From Phycisphaerales bacterium (lineage in GTDB: Bacteria > Planctomycetota > Phycisphaerae > Phycisphaerales > UBA1924), in NCBI GenBank assembly GCA_028289195.1, contig JANQQR010000007.1:232152-296151 (forward strand): a stretch of 64,000 nt of DNA, given 5' to 3'. Made by a program: the position numbers and the translations under genes. Of this stretch, positions 1 to 7,320 are shown one piece after another. How positions within the stretch are numbered: position 1 is the first letter of the stretch; each line of letters starts with the position of its first letter. The notes beneath the pieces are model-generated. The model was not told where the DNA came from. It did no database searches and was given only the letters and a program-made list of their open reading frames with translations.

Positions 1-552
1 TCGGGCAAGGGAAAGAAGGCGGCGGTTCCAATCTTCAATGAGACGGAGTATCCGCTCCCGACCCAGGCTGCGCTTTCAGTCGTGAGTTGGCCCAAGAATC
101 GAAACACGCTGGCTCGCTCCATCCTCGCAGCAGCACTGCGCTGCGGGGCGCGCGACATCGCCGATGACCAGCGAGCAACGCATGTATCAGTCGGCCAGCG
201 GGAGTATCACCATATTTTTCCGAGAGCTCTGCTGGAGGAGGTTGAGGTGCCTGAGGACAGCGTCTTCCGTGCGCTGAACTGCATGCTCATCACGTGGCGC
301 ACCAATCGGACTATTTCTCGCAAGCACCCAGTCGATTACCTTCGAGAGCGAGCGCAGGCCAACTCGCTAGGTGTGGACAATCTCGTCGCACGCCTGAAGT
401 CGCATCTCGTTCCCTATGACGAGCTCGTCGCAGTCGATCCAGATTCGCCGCCAAGTGCCATTCGCAAGCACTACGACGCATTTCTCGAGGCGAGAGCAAA
501 TCTCGTGTTGTCGACGCTGACGCGCCTCTGCGAAGGGAACGATCTCGCATGA
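1..552 (+). CDS. DUF262/DUF1524 family protein, C-terminal part (GmrSD-like), cut by window edge
   Basis: The frame is open from the first base, so this is the 3' end of a longer gene. The roughly 183 visible residues contain 'EYHHIFPRALL' near residue 70. This is the H-x-x-P core of the HNH-type DUF1524 nuclease domain found at the C-terminus of GmrSD-like DUF262 proteins, which in known cases cut modified phage DNA (type IV restriction). The N-terminal DUF262 NTPase half lies outside the window, so the pairing is inferred. It ends four bases before the stop of the terminase gene, tail to tail. It could be element cargo or a host defence gene at the junction. Confidence 0.6.
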   Translation, partial: SGKGKKAAVPIFNETEYPLPTQAALSVVSWPKNRNTLARSILAAALRCGARDIADDQRATHVSVGQREYHHIFPRALLEEVEVPEDSVFRALNCMLITWRTNRTISRKHPVDYLRERAQANSLGVDNLVARLKSHLVPYDELVAVDPDSPPSAIRKHYDAFLEARANLVLSTLTRLCEGNDLA

Positions 553-556
553 AGTT

Positions 557-2854
557 CTAAATCGCCCCACGGACTCGTCTGACCTCTGACAGTCTCACGC
601 GTTGCCTCGGCTGGGTATTCTGATCCGTCCCGAACAAGACCGCACCCTCCATCGACGCCGCCACGGCCGCCCCGGCGAGGCAGTCCAGCCAGTGGTTGTC
701 CAGCCCATCGACCCGGAGCTTCCACTCGTCCACAGTCCGCCCGCGTCCCTCCGTCCGCACGCGGTACTCGCTGGTCAGGTGCTCGGCGATCAGACCGTGA
801 TGCTCGGGCTTGTGGCCGAAGAGCGACAGGCACCCAGGATCGCCCATCGGCACGGCCAAGCGGGCGTGAACGAAGCTCTTCCAGTAGTTCGTGTCGAAGA
901 CGACGTGGCGGACGGCCCGCTTGCCAGTGACTACCGGCACTCGCCAATTCAGACCGATCCGCTCGCCACGCTTGCGCTTGTAGTCGCTGAACGGGATGCT
1001 GCTGGCGCCGACGTAGCGCCCGTGGCTGGGCATGAGCGCGGCGGCGTGCGATGACTGCCGGCAGAATTGGTACACCACGTCCGTGCTCGCGCCCCAATTG
1101 GCATCAATGAGGCAACGGTCGATGCGAACCATCGCGCCGTCGTCTCGCCGCCACTCGCGGGCGAGGTGCGATCCGGCGAGGCGCTCGAGCCCGGCATAGA
1201 TCGCTCCCTCCTGGCCAGCCCGCGGGGCCGCGTTGCCAAGGGTCCTACGGGTATCACGCAGGGTAAAGTGCGCGCCGAGCCCGAGCTTTTGGTCCGGCTC
1301 CGTGCCGTAGTCCACAACGTAGCCGGTGAAGTCGTCCTCCCAGGCGGCAACGAGCCAGAAGAGGGCCTTGCCCTGCACGTCCACGAACATCGTAAGCCGC
1401 GTGCAGCCGATCGGCACCTCGCCCCTGACGTGCCCGCTGGTTTTCGCCGCGATGGTTTCGGCGCTCAGCAGGTCGTCCTCGGCCTTCTCCTCGGGCAGCG
1501 GCTCGTTCTGGTACTCGGCGAAGAACGCGCGCTCGTCCTGGAGCCGCAGGTTCATCGCGTGCTGGATCGCGCTCAGCTCGTCGTGGTTGAACCGCGACGC
1601 CCACGCGACGCTCGCCCCCTCGTCCATCGCATTGCGGTGACGCTTGTAGAAGGCCGTGGCGTCCCGGATTCCCCGGTCGTTCCGTAGGCCCTCCGCGCGC
1701 AGGCGTGCGTACTCATCCCACCGCTTCTCGTCAGCCGGGAACGAGTACACCATCTTCGTCCGCTCGCCCTGCCACGCCGGATGCTTGTCGCGGTCCAACA
1801 GGCGGTCGGCCAGGTCGTCCGGGCGGACCACCGTCAGGGTCATGAGCCCGGCGATCTTCTGGCCGGGCCCGGCCAGCCCCAAAACCGCGCCGGCCAGCAC
1901 CCGCTCGCGGTTGGCGCACTGAGAGGGCGACCGCGCCGACTCATCCGTCTGCGGGTCGTCGATCAGGACCAACGACGGGCGAACGGGTGAGCCGTCGGCC
2001 CGCTTGTGCTTCATGCCGCGGACGCGTCCCGTGATGCCAGCCACGCGGATGATCGCGCCCGACGCGTCGGCCCCCTCGATCGTCGGGAGCACGATCTCCT
2101 TGGCGGTCCAGCCGATCAGCGTGGGCCGTCCGTCGAGCAGTTGCCCGGCGGCGCGCTGGTGGATGCCCTCCAGCGAACGGATCGCGTGGCAGACCTCGGG
2201 GAAGTCCTCCGCGAGCTGCTCGCTGTTCTCGAGTTCGGCCTTGATCGAGTCGAGCATTTGCGCCGCGTGGTCTTCGTCGGACCCGATTAGCGCGACGAAG
2301 TCGCGGTGGCCGTACAGCATCGCCCAGAGGCACGCCGTCTCGCAGAGCGACGTCTTCCCGCTCCCCCGGGGCATCGCCATCGCGAACAGGCCGCCCTCGA
2401 GCACCGCCCGCTCGATTTTGGCGATGACGCGGAGGTGATCGGGAGACCACTCGAGGTGGAACGTGCCGGGGAAGTAGCGCTCGCAGAACGCGCGGAAGTC
2501 GTGCGCGCACGACCGCCTGCGCGCGGGGTCGGCGACGTCCGGCAGCGGGCCGATGTCGCGGCCGGACAGCGAGAGCGCCCGGGCCTCCCGCGCTTTGCGC
2601 TCGCGGTAGGCGTCGTATCCGGCCGCGTCCTCCGCTTCGGCCTCGCGCTGCAGCCCTTCGTGACGCGTCGCCGAGAGCCAAGCGGTGTAGCGGAACAGAT
2701 CAACGCGGTTCGGGTCGGCTTGCGAAGCGATGGGGTAGCCCGCGCGCGTGCGGTGGCGGTGCAGCTGCCGCTCGCTGATCACCTCGCCGAGCGGCGTGGA
2801 GTTCAGCAGGCGGCAAAGCTCGCCCGGTCGCAGCTGGCGCGGGTCAATCGCCAC
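557..2854 (-). CDS. Phage terminase large subunit-like ATPase/nuclease
   Basis: This 765-residue protein has the layout of a DNA-packaging motor. The N-terminal 60 residues resemble a helix-turn-helix DNA recognition segment. Walker A is 'MPRGSGKT' (about residues 161-168), and Walker B is 'LVLIDD' (about 295-300). The C-terminal half, with 'TMFVDVQGK' and further acidic patches, fits the RNase H-like nuclease domain that cuts concatemers. The start is GTG at 2854, overlapping the preceding small gene by 11 bases, so the two are coupled. In typical phages portal and capsid genes follow; here the next gene is the oppositely oriented DUF262 fragment. Confidence 0.8.
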   Translation of the reverse strand: MAIDPRQLRPGELCRLLNSTPLGEVISERQLHRHRTRAGYPIASQADPNRVDLFRYTAWLSATRHEGLQREAEAEDAAGYDAYRERKAREARALSLSGRDIGPLPDVADPARRRSCAHDFRAFCERYFPGTFHLEWSPDHLRVIAKIERAVLEGGLFAMAMPRGSGKTSLCETACLWAMLYGHRDFVALIGSDEDHAAQMLDSIKAELENSEQLAEDFPEVCHAIRSLEGIHQRAAGQLLDGRPTLIGWTAKEIVLPTIEGADASGAIIRVAGITGRVRGMKHKRADGSPVRPSLVLIDDPQTDESARSPSQCANRERVLAGAVLGLAGPGQKIAGLMTLTVVRPDDLADRLLDRDKHPAWQGERTKMVYSFPADEKRWDEYARLRAEGLRNDRGIRDATAFYKRHRNAMDEGASVAWASRFNHDELSAIQHAMNLRLQDERAFFAEYQNEPLPEEKAEDDLLSAETIAAKTSGHVRGEVPIGCTRLTMFVDVQGKALFWLVAAWEDDFTGYVVDYGTEPDQKLGLGAHFTLRDTRRTLGNAAPRAGQEGAIYAGLERLAGSHLAREWRRDDGAMVRIDRCLIDANWGASTDVVYQFCRQSSHAAALMPSHGRYVGASSIPFSDYKRKRGERIGLNWRVPVVTGKRAVRHVVFDTNYWKSFVHARLAVPMGDPGCLSLFGHKPEHHGLIAEHLTSEYRVRTEGRGRTVDEWKLRVDGLDNHWLDCLAGAAVAASMEGAVLFGTDQNTQPRQRVRLSEVRRVRGAI

Positions 2855-3068
2855 GGCCGCTCATCTCCCGCACGAGCCACGCGGCGTAGTGCACGAGGTT
2901 CATCGTCCCGTCCGCGTTCGTCAGCGCGCCGGCGTCGATGTCCGCGCGGAGCATCTCCTCGCTGACTGGGAACCCGCCGGCGCGAGACAGCACCCGGGCG
3001 GCATCTTCAACCGGGAGCGCGGCGGGATTCAGCGCCGCAGGGGGTTTGCTAGGCGCGTGTTCGGCCAT
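2844..3068 (-). CDS. Small hypothetical phage protein upstream of terminase
   Basis: This is a 74-residue protein if it starts at the internal ATG at 3068; an in-frame ATG also exists at 3110. It begins 'MAEHAPSKPPAALN', and the rest resembles a short wHTH-like fold with 'DIDAGALTNADGTMNLVHYAAWLV', which parallels the N-terminal DNA-recognition part of the next gene. Position directly before the large terminase and an 11-base overlap with it suggest a small-terminase-like or accessory packaging role, but no diagnostic motif is visible. Confidence 0.55.
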   Translation of the reverse strand: MAEHAPSKPPAALNPAALPVEDAARVLSRAGGFPVSEEMLRADIDAGALTNADGTMNLVHYAAWLVREMSGRGD

Positions 3069-3219
3069 CCCAGGCCCACCTCCGCGGGCGCTTGCCCACA
3101 TTCCGCCCACTTCCCCGGATTCCAGCGAATTCGCCTTGATGTCTCCCCCGGCTCACGCCCTTGTGTGTCCTGCAACGCGGGAACGCCCCGCGCAGATGTA
3201 GGCCAGAGGAGGCACGAGC

Positions 3220-3477
3220 ATGGCGAAGCGCACGACCACGAGGCACAAGACCACCGACGCGGAGGCCTACGCCGCCCGCCGCAATGACATCGCCCGCCTG
3301 CTCGACGTGCTCCACATGGAGCTCGACCGGCACGCCGAGGAGGCCAAGGCTGACCCGAGCAACTGGGGACGCGCCGGCGACCTCGACTACGTGCGCCAGT
3401 CCCTGGTCACGCTTGTCGCGTTCACCAGCGGGCGCGAGACCGAAGATGTCCAGCGCTTTCTCGACGGGGCCGAGTGA
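3220..3477 (+). CDS. Hypothetical protein (85 aa)
   Basis: Small, mostly helical, charged protein beginning 'MAKRTTTRHKTTDAEAY'. A strong ribosome site (AGGAGG) lies seven bases before the ATG, so it is probably translated. There is no recognised domain. It is the first of a run of small plus-strand genes (3220-4683) divergent from the terminase pair and probably element cargo. Confidence 0.6.
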   Translation: MAKRTTTRHKTTDAEAYAARRNDIARLLDVLHMELDRHAEEAKADPSNWGRAGDLDYVRQSLVTLVAFTSGRETEDVQRFLDGAE

Positions 3478-3492
3478 CCCCAACCAAGAGGG

Positions 3493-3741
3493 ATGCACCA
3501 AATGCACGACGACGCACCGATCCCCGCTGAACTGCTCGCGATCGCCGAGCGTCTCGGTTTCCCGACCCTCGAGACCCGCTGCAGCGACGCTCTGGACTTT
3601 CGCGAGGTCGCGGTGTGGGTGGTCCGAGACGCGCTCCGGCACGCCTACGACGCCGGCAGGCGGGCGGCACCGCCCACACGATGCACCTGCCCGGTCTGCG
3701 GCCGGGAGATTGAGATCCGACCCGTTCCCAAGACCACCTGA
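3493..3741 (+). CDS. Hypothetical protein with C-terminal Cys cluster (82 aa)
   Basis: Helical small protein ending with a cysteine cluster 'CTCPVCGRE', suggestive of a zinc-binding knuckle, although only one cluster is present. The ATG at 3493 touches the AGAGGG ribosome site; the second ATG at 3502 has better spacing and may be the true start. It lies 15 bases after the previous gene and is followed by a hairpin terminator that begins at its stop codon. Confidence 0.55.
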   Translation: MHQMHDDAPIPAELLAIAERLGFPTLETRCSDALDFREVAVWVVRDALRHAYDAGRRAAPPTRCTCPVCGREIEIRPVPKTT

Positions 3742-3762
3742 AGCCCGCCCGTCGCGGGCTTC
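3740..3762 (+). terminator. Hairpin terminator after the 82-aa gene
   Basis: Perfect 9-bp stem GAAGCCCGC / GCGGGCTTC with a 5-base loop, followed by GCTGTTTCC. The stem starts at the last base of the preceding gene's stop codon region. The T-run is short, so termination may be partial. Confidence 0.5.
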
Positions 3763-3792
3763 GCTGTTTCCTAGACACGAAGGAGATTCCAC

Positions 3793-4197
3793 ATGGCGAA
3801 GAAGAAGACCATTCGGAAGAAGACTGCGAAGAAGGCACCGGCCAAGAAGGCGCCCCGCAAGCGCGCCAACGCCGCCGAGGCGCCCGCGTCGAAACCGAAG
3901 GGCGCCAAACTGAAGGACGCGAATCCGAAGGACGCCAAGCCGACCTCCCCCAAGCGCGTCAGCCTGCTCGACGCGGCGGCGACCGTGCTCGCGGACGCCA
4001 AGGAGCCGATGCAGTCCAAGGCGATCGTCCAGGCCGTCGTGGAGCGGGGCCTGTGGAAGCCCGGGGCCGGCAAGACGCCGCACGCGACCCTCTACGCCGC
4101 CATGACGCGCGAGATCACCTCGAAGGGCGCCTCCTCGCGTTTCCGCAAGGTCGACCGCGGGCAGTTCGTGTCCGGAGCCGCCGGGAAGGGAGCGTGA
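3793..4197 (+). CDS. HARE-HTH domain protein with histone H1-like basic tail
   Basis: This 134-residue protein has two parts. Residues 1-55 are a Lys/Ala/Pro-rich tail like bacterial histone H1-type proteins ('KKTAKKAPAKKAPRKR'). Residues 56-128 match the HARE-HTH winged-helix domain: 'LLDAAATVLADAKEPMQSKA', then 'GKTPHATLYAAMTREI' and 'FRKVDRGQFV'. HARE-HTH occurs in chromatin proteins and in restriction and modification proteins, and is thought to sense DNA, possibly modified DNA. An AAGGAG ribosome site precedes the ATG. The following gene starts four bases after its stop, so the two form an operon. Confidence 0.75.
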   Translation: MAKKKTIRKKTAKKAPAKKAPRKRANAAEAPASKPKGAKLKDANPKDAKPTSPKRVSLLDAAATVLADAKEPMQSKAIVQAVVERGLWKPGAGKTPHATLYAAMTREITSKGASSRFRKVDRGQFVSGAAGKGA

Positions 4198-4200
4198 CCC

Positions 4201-4683
4201 GTGCCGAGCGATGCACGACTCCTGGCGATCGCGGACGCCGCGGCGGCGCTGCTCGCCGCGCGCGAGGACGGCATGCTCACGAGCGACGAATGGGACGCGC
4301 TCGCGTGCGCGGTCCAAGCCGTGCGCGAACCGGAGCCGTCTGAGAGGACCGAAGACTTCGCGGTCGAGAACGAAACCCTCGTGCGGCGCGTGACTCCCGC
4401 GCCCGGGCGCGGGCAGCCCTACGAGCACCGCTGCTCGAAGGACTCCTTCGATGCCATCGCATGGGCCGTCGAGGAGGCCACCGAGCCGTTCAACCTCGAG
4501 GACATGCGTCGCGAAGCCGACATCCCTTGGACGCAGGCCGCGGTCGCCTTCGCGTTCCTCAAGGAGCGGGGCGTCGTGGTCCCAGTCCACGGGCGGAACC
4601 ACGCCGCAGCGGGGAGCGGCGCCTACGAGGACGCGCTCATCGAATGGCACGCGCTGCGCGAGGGCTCGCCTGGGAGCCGCTGA
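4201..4683 (+). CDS. Hypothetical protein with winged-helix-like C-terminus (160 aa)
   Basis: GTG start three bases after the HARE-HTH stop, with the ribosome site GGGAAGGGAG inside that gene, so the two are translationally coupled. The N-terminal half is acidic and helical. Around residues 95-125, 'FNLEDMRREADIPWTQAAVA' looks like a helix-turn-helix with a following hydrophobic strand 'ERGVVVPV', that is, a winged-helix-like segment. No known family recognised. Confidence 0.6.
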   Translation: MPSDARLLAIADAAAALLAAREDGMLTSDEWDALACAVQAVREPEPSERTEDFAVENETLVRRVTPAPGRGQPYEHRCSKDSFDAIAWAVEEATEPFNLEDMRREADIPWTQAAVAFAFLKERGVVVPVHGRNHAAAGSGAYEDALIEWHALREGSPGSR

Positions 4684-4780
4684 GCACCGACCGTCACCGT
4701 CCCTACACCCTCGGCGCGATGCGGGGGTGTTTCTTCGGCTGAAATTCTCCACCGCCACACGCCGAGCTACCCTTGGGGCG

Positions 4781-5392
4781 ATGAGCTCGCCGCAGACTTC
4801 GCGTTTCGAAGACATTCCGGGTCGCCTCCTGCTCGACACCTGCATCGTCAACACGCTCTTTGATGAGGGTGGATACATCTGCGAAGGCGAACTCCCTCCC
4901 GGATGTGACAGTGAGGACGAGGTGCCGGAGGACCTGCGGGCTCTTCGAGCCATCATGGATCTCAATGAGCGAGCCTCGTTCCAGTTCAAGACCTCGCCGC
5001 TATCGCTGGCAGAGGTGGCCAACCAGCAGAGATTTGAATCAATTGTCCCATGCGTGCGCTGGGTTTTGGATCTTCTCGACCACTGGCTCATCACGCTGGA
5101 TGAATCAGGTGACCGAGTCGCGGACGGCGGAGAGGTATCGCACCGCTTCAAGCTCACGCCCGAACTCCAGAAGCTCGAAGCGAGGCTCATGCAGATTCCG
5201 GACCTGTGCAGAGATCCGCTCGATCGTCTCCTCCTGATCGAGAGTCGTATGGCCCGATGCGACGCATTCCTCACGATGGACCGACGAACGATCTGGAAGC
5301 ATCGCGAGCGGCTGGCGACTGAGGGCGTTCAGGTACTGACTCCAGCAGAGTTCTTCAACTTGCTGCGGCCGTTTGCAGGTCTGTGGAGGTGA
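4781..5392 (+). CDS. PIN-like domain protein
   Basis: This 203-residue protein starts at ATG 4781; the frame is open further upstream, but the coding resemblance begins here. It has the spaced acidic residues of PIN nucleases: D19 in 'LLLDTCIVN', E78 in 'SLAEV', D145/D148 in 'DPLDRLLL', and D167 in 'FLTMDRRTI'. PIN proteins are metal-dependent ribonucleases, often toxins. No antitoxin gene is adjacent; the gene overlaps the methyltransferase gene by 38 bases at their 3' ends. Standalone nuclease activity is inferred only. Confidence 0.65.
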   Translation: MSSPQTSRFEDIPGRLLLDTCIVNTLFDEGGYICEGELPPGCDSEDEVPEDLRALRAIMDLNERASFQFKTSPLSLAEVANQQRFESIVPCVRWVLDLLDHWLITLDESGDRVADGGEVSHRFKLTPELQKLEARLMQIPDLCRDPLDRLLLIESRMARCDAFLTMDRRTIWKHRERLATEGVQVLTPAEFFNLLRPFAGLWR

Positions 5393-6719
5393 TTGACGCC
5401 TCGCTGCGTCGCTCGGCCTTCCGTCCCGTGAACTTCTCCCACCGCTCGACGATCACGTCGCAGTACGCGGGATCGATCTCCATGAGCCGCGCCCTCTGGC
5501 CCGTCTGCTCGCACGCGATGAGCGTCGAGCCCGACCCGCCGAAGAGGTCGAGCACACGCTCGCCGGGCCGCGACGAATACTCGACCGCCAGCCGCGCCAG
5601 CTCCACCGGCTTCTCGGTGAGGTGGACCATGCTCTGGGGGTTGACCTTCTTGACGTGCCAGAGATCGGTGGCGTTGTTCGGGCCGTAGAAATGGTGCCCT
5701 GCGCCCTCCTTCCAGCCGTAGAAGCAGATCTCGAACGCGCCCATGAAGTCCTTGCGCGTGAGCACCGGGTGCTGCTTGTCCCAGACGATGCCCTGGCTGA
5801 AGTACAGACCCGAGGCCTTCAGGGGGCCGGGGTAGTTGCCGAGGTTCGCGTAGCCGCCCCAGATATAGAACGACCCGCCCGGCTTGAGCACGCGCGACGC
5901 GTTCCCGAACCACGCCAGCAGCATCTCGTCGAACGCATCGTCCGAGATGAAGTCGTTCTCCAGCGGCCGGTCCTTGGCCCGCATCTGCTTGTGCGTTCCC
6001 TTGGCCTTGCCCGGGTGACGCGCGAGGTCCAGCTTCTGGTGGTGCGTCTGGCCCTTACCTGACGCCTTGAACGACGAGTTCCCCGCCGCGATCGCGTTGT
6101 TACTCCGCGGCTCGACCTTCACGTTGTACGGGGGGTCGGTGTTGACCAGGTCGATCGCCTCGCACTCGCCCCCGGAAGTGATCAGCCGGTCGAGGTCGGC
6201 GGGGCTGCCGCTGTCGCCGCAGAGCAGCCTGTGCTCGCCGAGGATGATCAGGTCGCCGAGCCTGGTCACCGGCTCGTCGGGCGGAGCGGGGACTTCGTCC
6301 GGGTCGGTCAGCCCGGCCGTGCCCGCCGGCGCCAGCAGCGCGGTGAGCTCGTGCTCGCTGAAGCCCATGAGCGAGAGGTCGAAGTCGAGACCCTGCAGGT
6401 CTCCGATCTCGATCGGCAGCAGCTCCATGTCCCACGATGAAAGCTCGTGCAGCTTGTTGTCGGCGATCCGAAGAGCCCGGGCCTGCTCCGGCGAGAGGTC
6501 CTTGGCGATGTGCACGGGCACCTTTTCCAGGCCCAGGTGCTCCGCCGCCTTGAGCCGCGTGTGCCCGGCGATGAGCACGCCGCCGCCGTCGACCACCAGC
6601 GGCACCCGGAAGCCGAACTCCCGGATGCTCTTGGCCACCGCCTCGATTGCCCCGTCGTTCTTCCGCGGGTTGTGCTCATAGGGCCTGACCCGCTCGATTT
6701 CCCACATCTCGATCTTCAC
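5355..6719 (-). CDS. ParB-N domain / DNA methyltransferase (N4/N6) fusion
   Basis: 454 residues. Residues 1-90 are a ParB/Srx-like domain ('NPRKND', 'AGHTRLKAA'). Residues 160-430 form an amino-methyltransferase with the catalytic 'DPPYNV' (about 195-200) and the AdoMet-binding 'DLFGGSGST' (about 391-399). DPPY before the AdoMet motif indicates beta-class ordering. This fusion is common in phages and mobile elements, where it modifies element DNA. GTG start with GGAGG seven bases upstream. Its 3' end overlaps the PIN-like gene. The 600-base stretch upstream holds the repeat cluster described separately. Confidence 0.85.
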   Translation of the reverse strand: MKIEMWEIERVRPYEHNPRKNDGAIEAVAKSIREFGFRVPLVVDGGGVLIAGHTRLKAAEHLGLEKVPVHIAKDLSPEQARALRIADNKLHELSSWDMELLPIEIGDLQGLDFDLSLMGFSEHELTALLAPAGTAGLTDPDEVPAPPDEPVTRLGDLIILGEHRLLCGDSGSPADLDRLITSGGECEAIDLVNTDPPYNVKVEPRSNNAIAAGNSSFKASGKGQTHHQKLDLARHPGKAKGTHKQMRAKDRPLENDFISDDAFDEMLLAWFGNASRVLKPGGSFYIWGGYANLGNYPGPLKASGLYFSQGIVWDKQHPVLTRKDFMGAFEICFYGWKEGAGHHFYGPNNATDLWHVKKVNPQSMVHLTEKPVELARLAVEYSSRPGERVLDLFGGSGSTLIACEQTGQRARLMEIDPAYCDVIVERWEKFTGRKAERRSEASITSTDLQTAAAS

Positions 6720-7131
6720 GCTGCCTCCTCGCGGCTCGTTGTTCTGGTTGGGGGGCGGACGCGGGCGCTCGCCACACGGCGGCGGAGGTTGGACCGTGTC
6801 GCCGCCGGCGGCCCTCCTAGCCCCGTCGTCCGCCCCTCGCCGCCGGCGCGGGACGAGGGCGAACGAGGGCCGTCGAGCGCGGGGCCCGGGCCCGTTCGGA
6901 CAGGCGGAAGTAAGTCAGTCGGATAGCGCGGCTGTTCCCGGCGGCGTAGCCACGAAGATTCCGCCGGGAAGGAACCATGCCCCTGCCCCTCTCGTTGCCC
7001 AGTTGCCCGCAGTCCGCCCACTCGCGCTGCGCCAGCCCACGTCGGCCCGTGTGCCGCGGGGGCGGCCGCCAGAGCGGGTGTCGCCTCTCGTCCGCCGGCC
7101 GCGACACGGGCGAACGTCGCCGTCCTGCCGC
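6720..7131. other. Intergenic stretch without a supported gene
   Basis: Very GC-rich, with frames open in several directions only because of base composition; none shows a ribosome site or recognisable domain. It carries the ribosome site of the methyltransferase at its left end and runs into the repeat cluster at its right end. I see no RNA gene. Confidence 0.5.
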
Positions 7132-7304
7132 GAACTCCGAGCGCGAACTTGAAGCGCGCACGCGCTTCGAGTTCCCGCGGGCGAAGCGAAAGCGTACGCC
7201 CGTGGGGGGGTATGGGGGGGTGCGCGCGCTTCGAGTTCAACTCGAAGCGCGCGCGCAATTCCGGGTGAACTCGGAGCGCTCCGAGTTTGCGGCGCTCGAA
7301 GTTC
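7132..7304. repeat. Cluster of eight 13-bp iteron-like repeats with nested palindromes
   Basis: A 13-bp unit, consensus GAACTCGRAGCGC, occurs eight times in 173 bp. Forward copies are at 7132, 7145, 7238 and 7267; inverted copies are at 7162-7174, 7226-7238, 7276-7288 and 7292-7304, each with zero to two or three differences. They form a hairpin at 7145-7174, a perfect 16-bp-arm palindrome at 7222-7254 and a perfect 20-bp palindrome at 7268-7287. The cluster lies 17 bases beyond the stop of the prim-pol/helicase gene. This resembles an iteron replication origin or a partition/operator site. Confidence 0.75.
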
Positions 7305-7320
7305 GGGGCCGGCGAAGTGG

